64,000 nucleotides of DNA from Agrobacterium tumefaciens str. B6 (lineage in GTDB: Bacteria > Pseudomonadota > Alphaproteobacteria > Rhizobiales > Rhizobiaceae): assembly GCF_001541315.1 (NCBI RefSeq), contig NZ_LMVK01000023.1, positions 480,663 through 544,662 of the forward strand, read 5' to 3'. Position 1 is the stretch's first letter, and each line of letters starts with the position of its first letter. The notes under the pieces were generated by a model. That model had not been told where the DNA came from. It saw nothing but the letters and a program-made list of their open reading frames with translations, and did not search any database. The position numbers were made by a program, and so were the translations under genes. Of this stretch, positions 58,247 through 64,000 are shown in pieces.

Positions 58247-58284
58247 GGCTTGAATGGCTTTTGCCGCTCAAGCCTTTTGTTTGT
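58247..58284 (+). terminator. Intrinsic terminator after rpmB
   Basis: GGCTTGA (58247-58253) pairs with TCAAGCC (58268-58274), inner GGC/GCC pairing, then TTTTGTTTGT. Ends the rpmB transcript 31 bp after the stop. Confidence 0.85.
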
Positions 58285-58334
58285 TTTAGATTTTCGTTGC
58301 ATCGAGTTTTGCGGAAACCGTTTGAGACGTTTCG

Positions 58335-58379
58335 CGCCGATGCTTGGCTCCAACTGGTGGCATCACCCAGGATAAAAAA
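58335..58379 (+). promoter_or_regulatory. Leader hairpin overlapping the ribosome site of the queuosine transporter (possible preQ1 switch)
   Basis: Stem CTTGG (58343-58347) / CCAGG (58367-58371), or the competing CTGGTG / CACCCAG hairpin, contains the AGGA that would serve as Shine-Dalgarno, followed by the A-rich tail 58374-58379. Small, SD-sequestering stem plus A-rich tail before a queuosine-precursor transporter recalls preQ1-I riboswitches, but the class consensus is not clearly met. Confidence 0.3.
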
Positions 58380-59018
58380 ATGCCCTATCTGCGCTATACG
58401 CTTATCTATGTTCTGCTGATGACGCTCGTCGTCGTGGCTTCCAATATTCTGGTGCAATACCCGCTTTCCGGCTCGTTGTTCGGCGTCAATCTCGGCGACC
58501 TTCTGACCTGGGGCGCCTTTACCTATCCGATCGCGTTCCTTGTTACCGATCTGACCAACCGCCAGTTCGGTCCGTCCATCGCGCGTCGTGTCGTGCTTGC
58601 GGGCTTCGTCGTCGGCGTCACGCTGTCCTTCTGGACATCCATCCCGCGCATCGCTGTTGCTTCCGGCACCGCCTATCTCATCGGCCAACTGCTGGATATT
58701 TCCGTGTTCAACCGCCTGCGCCGCCAGCGCTGGTGGCATGCGCCGCTGGCCGGCTCCATGCTTGGCTCGGTGCTGGATACGGCTCTGTTCTTCTCAATCG
58801 CCTTTGCCGCGAGCTTCTCCTTTGTCGGCCCCAATGATGCCTTCGCCATCGAAAACGCGCCGCTGCTCGGCATCTTCGCTCTGGAAGCCCCCCGGTGGAT
58901 TTCCTGGGCGCTGGGCGATCTTTCGGTGAAGGTCCTTGTCGGCCTCGTCATGCTGCTGCCTTATGGCGCGCTGATGAACACGCTGAAGCCCATGCCAGGC
59001 ACCGCCAAACCGAGCTGA
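58380..59018 (+). CDS. yhhQ: Queuosine precursor transporter (VUT/YhhQ family)
   Basis: 212 residues, about six hydrophobic helices. Family pattern YVLLMTLVVVASNILVQYPL, TWGAFTYPIAFLVTDLTNRQ, and GSVLDTALFFSIAFAAS. Imports queuine or preQ1/preQ0 for tRNA queuosine. AGGA 8 nt before ATG 58380. GluQ at 29932 uses the end product. Confidence 0.9.
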   Translation: MPYLRYTLIYVLLMTLVVVASNILVQYPLSGSLFGVNLGDLLTWGAFTYPIAFLVTDLTNRQFGPSIARRVVLAGFVVGVTLSFWTSIPRIAVASGTAYLIGQLLDISVFNRLRRQRWWHAPLAGSMLGSVLDTALFFSIAFAASFSFVGPNDAFAIENAPLLGIFALEAPRWISWALGDLSVKVLVGLVMLLPYGALMNTLKPMPGTAKPS

Positions 59019-59131
59019 TACTTTCCGTCAGCGAGATTTGAGGCCGGGGGATGCATGATCAGATCACGCTTGCAAACCCACGGGTGGCGTTGCAATCTGC
59101 CGTCCGTGGCAAAGCTCGGAGGCGGATCGGC

Positions 59132-59467
59132 ATGCAGATCAAGGACGTTATCGACATTGTGGATGCGACGAGCGCCACGCTTTCGGGCTCCAGCTTCGAT
59201 AACGTCAATCTGTCGGGGACGGTCTTCAACAATGTCAATCTGGCCGGCACACGCTTCAATGACATCAACTTTTCCGGTGCGTCGTTTACGGACAGCAACA
59301 TGTCCGGCTGGTCGATCGATGACGTCAATTTTACCGGACTGAAGCTGAGCAACACGAACCTCTCCGGCGCGCAGATAACCGCGTGCCGAATGACCGGCAT
59401 GAAGATCGACGGCATTCCGGTCGAGGATCTCCTGGCTGCCTACAAGGCGGCACAGGAGCAGGCCTGA
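59132..59467 (+). CDS. Pentapeptide-repeat protein
   Basis: 111 residues from ATG 59132 (GGAGG, 9 nt spacing). Residues 17-95 follow the A(D/N)LXX pattern: GSSFDNVNLSGTVFNNVNLA, GTRFNDINFSGASFTDSNMS and further. It should form a right-handed beta helix; the shortness argues against a gyrase-mimicking Qnr type. Role unknown. Confidence 0.85.
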   Translation: MQIKDVIDIVDATSATLSGSSFDNVNLSGTVFNNVNLAGTRFNDINFSGASFTDSNMSGWSIDDVNFTGLKLSNTNLSGAQITACRMTGMKIDGIPVEDLLAAYKAAQEQA

Positions 59468-59470
59468 TAT

Positions 59471-60496
59471 TCACTCCACCAGCTTGAATTCCAGCATCAG
59501 ATTGCGCTGGAGAAACGAGTGGTTGTCATCGGAAACGATGATGAGGCGCGTGGAACCGTCCGGCCCCTTCACCACATCCATGCCTTCCATATTGTCGATC
59601 TGGTAGGCCATGCCCGCTTCCATGAGGATTTCGCCATCCACCACCGCGCCCGGCCGGATATCCGCCCCGCGGATGCGGCGGATGCGCATGCCCACACCTT
59701 CGGCGAAGTTGAAGCGCCGCTCGAGAAGCAGCAGATCGCCGTTTGGCAGGAAAGCGCCATCAGTCACGTCGAATGAGGGGTGATGGGTAACGGCAAATGT
59801 GCCCTTGAGCGGGCCTTCCAATATGGCGGCAAGAAGATTGCCGTCGGTATCGATGCTCTTTTCGGCCACCACGACGAGAGCGCCGGCGAGCGGCGAATCG
59901 GCCGGCGATACAGCAAGCGCCTCCATGCCGCCATTATGGCGCAACTCGTTATTGGGGATGAGATGCGGCAGGCGGTCGAGCGGTTTCGAGGTGGCGAAGC
60001 CTGGATCGGGATAGATATCGATCCTGTGACGTTGCTCGTAACTGACCAAAACCTTGCCGTCGCGCAGCGCCAGCCCTTCGGCATCCATCTCCATCTTGCG
60101 CGGCGGTTCGCGGCCGCTCATGTCCAGCATGGGGGTGATACGGACTTCAGCAAGGCCAGACAGCGCCCCGACAGCGTCACGCGTGACTCTGCCCGTCAGC
60201 CAATGGCCGGTATCCAGCACCGCAATGAAATCCTCCCCGTTTGGGCGGAAGCGGATGGAGGATATGGCCCCGAACAGTTTTTCCGGCGCGCTCATTACCA
60301 TGCCGCCGACAAATTCCAGCTTGCCGAAACGTTTCTCGCTGGTGCCGACTTCGAAAGAAGACAGAAGACGCGCACTCACCGGCACATCGATGGTCGAAGC
60401 GCCGATGGAAACCGGGAACAGCGATGCGGCCGCCAGAATGGCGGCCATTGAGAGCGTTTTACAGGCGGAGAAAACCCGGCCCCGCTTATCCCGCAC
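59471..60496 (-). CDS. Phytase-like esterase-domain protein, exported
   Basis: 341 residues with a signal peptide ([18 protein letters not shown], cleavage near 32). Beta-propeller type segments [59 protein letters not shown] and [16 protein letters not shown] match the 'esterase-like activity of phytase' family. GTG start 60496, overlapping the cobT stop by 11 bp, so probably co-translated with cobT. Confidence 0.83.
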   Translation of the reverse strand: MRDKRGRVFSACKTLSMAAILAAASLFPVSIGASTIDVPVSARLLSSFEVGTSEKRFGKLEFVGGMVMSAPEKLFGAISSIRFRPNGEDFIAVLDTGHWLTGRVTRDAVGALSGLAEVRITPMLDMSGREPPRKMEMDAEGLALRDGKVLVSYEQRHRIDIYPDPGFATSKPLDRLPHLIPNNELRHNGGMEALAVSPADSPLAGALVVVAEKSIDTDGNLLAAILEGPLKGTFAVTHHPSFDVTDGAFLPNGDLLLLERRFNFAEGVGMRIRRIRGADIRPGAVVDGEILMEAGMAYQIDNMEGMDVVKGPDGSTRLIIVSDDNHSFLQRNLMLEFKLVE

Positions 60497-62390
60497 GGCG
60501 AACCCTGCGGGACGAACCGGAAGCGTTGCTCGTATCCTCGAAGAGCGCTGCGAGCTGCTCGGTCATCGCGCCCGCCAGTTCGTCGGCATCCACGATGGTC
60601 ACGGCGCGACGATAATAACGTGTCACGTCATGGCCGATACCGATTGCCAGCAGTTCCACCGGCGACCGTGTCTCGATCTGCTCGATGACGGCGCGCAGGT
60701 GCCGTTCCAGATAGTTGCCCGGATTGACCGACAGGGTCGAATCGTCCACCGGCGCACCGTCCGAGATCATCATCATGATCTTGCGCTGCTCGGGGCGACC
60801 GATCAGACGGTTATGCGCCCACATCAACGCCTCACCGTCGATGTTTTCCTTCAGCAGGCCTTCGCGCATCATCAGGCCGAGATTGCGTCGCGCGCGCCGC
60901 CACGGGGCATCCGCCGATTTGTAGATGATGTGCCGCAGATCATTGAGACGGCCGGGCGAAGCCGGCTTGCCGCTGGCCAGCCATTGCTCACGCGATTGCC
61001 CGCCCTTCCACGCCTTGGTGGTGAAGCCCAGAATTTCCACCTTCACGCCCGAGCGCTCCAGCGTGCGCGCCAGAATATCCGCGCAGGTGGCCGCAACAGT
61101 GATGGGCCGGCCGCGCATCGAACCGGAATTGTCGATGACGAGCGACACGACGGTATCGCGGAACTTGGTGTCGCGTTCCTTCTTGAAGGAGAGCGGCTGC
61201 ATGGGATCGATGATGAGCCTGACGAGGCGAGCCGGATCGAGATAACCCTCTTCCAGATCGAAATCCCACGAACGGTTCTGCTGCGCCATCAGGCGGCGCT
61301 GCAGCCGGTTCGCTAAGCGCCCGACCGCACCCTGAAGATGGGCGAGCTGCTTGTCGAGGAAGGCGCGCAGACGATCAAGCTCGGCCTCGTCACACAATTC
61401 CTCGGCGTGGATTTCCTCGTCGAATTCCTGCGTGAAGATGCGGTAATCGACCTTTTCATTAAAGTCGTCGAAGGGGCTGTTGGGGCGGCGGGTCTCGCCG
61501 GGCGTTTCGGAATCTTCGTCGAGATCGTCGGACATCTCCTCGTCCGACATCTCGGCGCCGTCCATCTCGCCTTCTTCCATTTCCTCCTGCGAGGCCTCGT
61601 TTTCATCGGCGGGCGCCGCGCCCCAGCCGGCCTCTTCCTCGACCTGCTCTTCTTCCGTCTCGTTGGTGCGCGGCTGGTCCTCGTTGGACTCCGCTTCCTG
61701 ACTGTCAGGCTCGTTATCCTCGTCGCCGAAATCTTCCGCCATCTGCATGGAGGTCAGCATCTTGCGCACCAGTCGCGAAAACGCCTTCTGGTCGGTGATG
61801 ACGCTGGAGAGATCCTTGAGATCGCCGGCGGCCTTGTCCTCGATGAAATCGCGCCACAGATCGACAACCTTGCCGGCGCTTTCCGGCGGCTTTTCGCCCG
61901 TCAGCTTCTCGCGCACCAGAAGCGCCACGGCTTCGGCGAGCGGCGCGTCGTCCTTGTTGGTGATGCCGGCGAAGTTGGCCTTGGCGTATTTTTCCGTGTT
62001 CATGGCCTGGATGTTGGAGGCCATGCCCGGCATGCGCAGCGCGCCGATCGATTCCACGCGCGCCTGTTCAACCGCGTCGAAGATCAGCCGCGCCTCGGCG
62101 CCCTGCGGCGACATCACCGCATGCGTGTCGGCGTCATGGCAGGCGAGGCGCAGCGCCATGGAATCACCGAGGCCGCGGGTGATCGCGATTTCCTGTGCGG
62201 TCGGTTTCTTGGAGATTTCCGGCAGGCGCATGCGCTCACCGGCAAGGCCCGGCCGCTCATTGGCGAAGACGACCTCGACCTCGGCATCGCCGGCAACGGA
62301 TCGCACACATCCGGCAATCGCCTGACGCAACGGCTCCGTATCAACAGCCGTACCCGGTTTTGCTCTGGAATTGTCGCCGCGCGCTGCCAT
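60486..62390 (-). CDS. cobT: Cobaltochelatase subunit CobT
   Basis: 634 residues. N-terminal domain, a long acidic linker about 215-330 (for example [17 protein letters not shown]), and a C-terminal von Willebrand A domain with MIDAS motif [12 protein letters not shown]. With CobS and CobN it inserts cobalt into hydrogenobyrinate a,c-diamide in aerobic B12 synthesis. ATG 62390 chosen for AGGAAAG at 4-5 nt; ATG 62405 also possible. Confidence 0.95.
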   Translation of the reverse strand: MAARGDNSRAKPGTAVDTEPLRQAIAGCVRSVAGDAEVEVVFANERPGLAGERMRLPEISKKPTAQEIAITRGLGDSMALRLACHDADTHAVMSPQGAEARLIFDAVEQARVESIGALRMPGMASNIQAMNTEKYAKANFAGITNKDDAPLAEAVALLVREKLTGEKPPESAGKVVDLWRDFIEDKAAGDLKDLSSVITDQKAFSRLVRKMLTSMQMAEDFGDEDNEPDSQEAESNEDQPRTNETEEEQVEEEAGWGAAPADENEASQEEMEEGEMDGAEMSDEEMSDDLDEDSETPGETRRPNSPFDDFNEKVDYRIFTQEFDEEIHAEELCDEAELDRLRAFLDKQLAHLQGAVGRLANRLQRRLMAQQNRSWDFDLEEGYLDPARLVRLIIDPMQPLSFKKERDTKFRDTVVSLVIDNSGSMRGRPITVAATCADILARTLERSGVKVEILGFTTKAWKGGQSREQWLASGKPASPGRLNDLRHIIYKSADAPWRRARRNLGLMMREGLLKENIDGEALMWAHNRLIGRPEQRKIMMMISDGAPVDDSTLSVNPGNYLERHLRAVIEQIETRSPVELLAIGIGHDVTRYYRRAVTIVDADELAGAMTEQLAALFEDTSNASGSSRRVRRAG

Positions 62391-62496
62391 TGTCTTTCCT
62401 GTCATTTGCCGACGCGTGGAGACCGCCCATCGATATGTGCGCGGTCTGCCGGCATCTTCAAGTCATCGAAATCGTCTCCGGACAAGCCGGGGACGA

Positions 62497-63486
62497 TCAG
62501 GCGCTGAGAACGATGTTCGCAGCGCTTTCCTTCAGCTCGACGCCAAAGGCCCGCTGATACTGTTCGGCCACCAGCGTGCGCTCAAGCTCGTCGCACTTGT
62601 TGAGGAAGGTCACGCGGAAGGCAAAGGCGAGATCGCCGAAGATTTCTGCATTTTCCGCCCAGGTGATGACGGTACGCGGGCTCATGACGGTGGAAAGATC
62701 GCCATTGACGAAGGCCGAACGGGTGAGATCGGCCACGCGCACCATCTTGGAAACGGTTTCGCGTCCCTTCGGATTGTCGAGGCTCTTCACCTTGGCGGCG
62801 ATGATGTTCACTTCCTGCTCATGCGGCAGGTAGTTCAGCGTCGTGACGATGGACCAGCGGTCCATCTGCGCCTGGTTGATCTGCTGCGTGCCGTGGTAAA
62901 GACCCGTCGTATCGCCAAGGCCGACCGTGTTGGCGGTCGCGAAAATGCGGAAGGCCGGGTGAGGACGGATGACGCGGCTCTGGTCGAGCAGGGTCAGGCG
63001 GCCCGAGGATTCCAGCACGCGCTGGATAACGAACATGACATCCGGACGGCCGGCATCATATTCGTCGAAGACGAGCGCGACATTGTGCTGGTAGGCCCAG
63101 GGCAGAATGCCGTCCTTGAATTCGGTAACCTGCTTGCCGTCTTTCAGGACGATGGCGTCTTTGCCGACGAGGTCGATACGGCTGACGTGGCTGTCGAGGT
63201 TGACGCGCACGCAGGGCCAATTGAGGCGGGCAGCCACCTGCTCGATATGGGTGGACTTACCGGTGCCGTGGAAACCGGAGACCATGACACGTCGGTTGTG
63301 AGCAAAACCGGCAAGGATCGCGAGTGTCGTATCGCGGTCGAACAGATAGTCGGGATCAAGGTCAGGCACATAGGCGTCGCCCTGCGAATAGGCGGGGACC
63401 CGCAGATCCGTATCAATGCCGAAAACCTCCCGCACGGACACCGTCGTGTCGGGCAGGTTGGAAATATCAAGGTCGATTTTGCTCAT
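62497..63486 (-). CDS. cobS: Cobaltochelatase subunit CobS
   Basis: 329 residues, MoxR-type AAA+ ATPase: Walker [11 protein letters not shown], Walker [11 protein letters not shown], sensor region [13 protein letters not shown]. Ring-forming partner of CobT; ATP hydrolysis drives cobalt insertion. ATG 63486 ([10 protein letters not shown]) with GGAGACGTG upstream. cobT follows 106 bp later. Confidence 0.96.
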   Translation of the reverse strand: MSKIDLDISNLPDTTVSVREVFGIDTDLRVPAYSQGDAYVPDLDPDYLFDRDTTLAILAGFAHNRRVMVSGFHGTGKSTHIEQVAARLNWPCVRVNLDSHVSRIDLVGKDAIVLKDGKQVTEFKDGILPWAYQHNVALVFDEYDAGRPDVMFVIQRVLESSGRLTLLDQSRVIRPHPAFRIFATANTVGLGDTTGLYHGTQQINQAQMDRWSIVTTLNYLPHEQEVNIIAAKVKSLDNPKGRETVSKMVRVADLTRSAFVNGDLSTVMSPRTVITWAENAEIFGDLAFAFRVTFLNKCDELERTLVAEQYQRAFGVELKESAANIVLSA

Positions 63487-63554
63487 CACGTCTCCAAGGC
63501 GGGCGGCAGCCACCCGGCCACATCATCAATCAGGCGGTAAACACGTAAGTTGGC

Positions 63555-64000
63555 TTAGCAGAAACCTGACTGCTTTAACAATTGATATGCTTGAACAACA
63601 GCCCGAAAACGCTCTTCCGAACCACGATCGCCACCATTAGCATCAGGATGATGCTTTTTGACAAGCTCCTTGTAGCGCCTTTTTATGTCTTCCTGCTTTG
63701 CGCTGGAAGAAAGACCGAGCGTATCGAAGGCTTTTGCCTCCAGCGTCTTCAATTTGCGGTCCTGCTGCAGGCGGGTGCCGCCCGCCTCTTGCGCCGCCCG
63801 CAAACCCGCCGGCAGCCGGAGGAGCGGCGGGGTCGGGGGCCGCCGCCCCTTGTCGCGGGCAACGCGCGTCAGCGACAGTTCCGCCTCGCGCTGCGCCAGA
63901 GGCCGGCTGATACCGGACTGGCGGAGCCCCATGGCCTTGGCCGTGGCGATGGTCGAGCCGGTGGACAGAAGCGTGCGCAGGACTTCGAGCTGCTTGATAT
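63555..64000 (-). pseudogene. J-domain protein with N-terminus replaced by a degenerate LysR-type HTH segment (chimera, runs off the window)
   Basis: The last 67 residues (KLKTLEAKAFDTLGLSSSAK on) are the C-terminal J domain, with HHPDANGGDRG in the HPD loop, of the DnaJ-like gene that usually precedes cobS in rhizobia. Instead of its normal N-terminus, the frame upstream of about 63765 reads as a LysR-type HTH: LEVLRTLLSTGSTIATAKAM, GLRQSGISRPLAQREAELSL, then RDKGRRPPTP. LysR landmarks are damaged (LSLTRVARD where LGLTLFxRD is usual). The frame stays open to position 64000. It may be a recombination scar, a pseudogene or an assembly junction. Confidence 0.65.

Overview
The window looks like chromosomal DNA of an alphaproteobacterium of the Rhizobiaceae, most probably Agrobacterium or a close Rhizobium relative. 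The inference rests on high GC with strong codon bias, GC-rich palindromic intergenic repeats of a type common in rhizobia, CpdR, late cobaltochelatase subunits CobS/CobT, a PraR-like HTH regulator, an ScfR-type propionate regulator, and rhizobial gene orders such as ftsE-ftsX-ydcF-plsC and bhbA-mce next to pccA. I see no tRNA, rRNA, IS element, prophage or CRISPR array.

Layout. 1-3.7 kb: an ABC solute-binding protein divergent from a ROK regulator, with a perfect operator-like palindrome between them, then two unknown small proteins. 3.8-9.3 kb: the most unusual region, a tightly packed set of five genes: a large wHTH/TPR regulator, a 142-residue cysteine-free protein, a YcaO enzyme, TfuA, and a divergent pentein-fold (guanidine-modifying) enzyme. 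It has the hallmarks of a peptide or protein modification system (backbone thioamidation plus possible arginine deimination), and I do not recognise this combination. 9.3-10.3 kb: PraR-like regulator and a small partner behind a 22-bp near-palindrome. 10.3-13.1 kb: metE under a cobalamin riboswitch. 13.1-17.8 kb: xylose ABC transporter (xylF, terminator, xylH, xylG) divergent from a ROK xylR. 17.8-19.4 kb: glpD.

19.5-29.2 kb is a propionyl-CoA module: pccB, yghU, two small unknown genes, pccA, bhbA and mce all run leftward, and the ScfR/PccR-like regulator diverges from pccB with TTTGCAA repeats in the gap. 29.2-34.3 kb: DNA glycosylase, gluQ, YihY, SDR, HIG1-like protein, cobalamin adenosyltransferase (which makes the cofactor for BhbA) and rhomboid protease. 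34.3-37.2 kb: etfB-etfA with terminator and hbdA. 37.2-45.2 kb: DUF4010/MgtC protein, tlpA, argH, lptM, lysA and a large Q-rich TIGR02302 membrane protein. 45.2-52.5 kb: cpdR, hpt, ftsEX, ydcF, plsC, chaC and DUF2125, bounded by two palindromic repeat elements. 52.6-60.5 kb: tyrC, hisC, methyltransferase, gloB, cupin, DUF3108, rpmB, queuosine-precursor transporter, pentapeptide protein and phytase-like protein. 60.5-63.5 kb: cobT and cobS. At the right edge a J-domain gene has its expected N-terminus replaced by a degenerate LysR-type HTH segment.

Vitamin B12 links several parts of the window: metE (switched off by B12), the AdoCbl-dependent mutase, the adenosyltransferase and the cobaltochelatase. 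Many starts were reset from the longest open frame using Shine-Dalgarno spacing; these choices are stated per gene.
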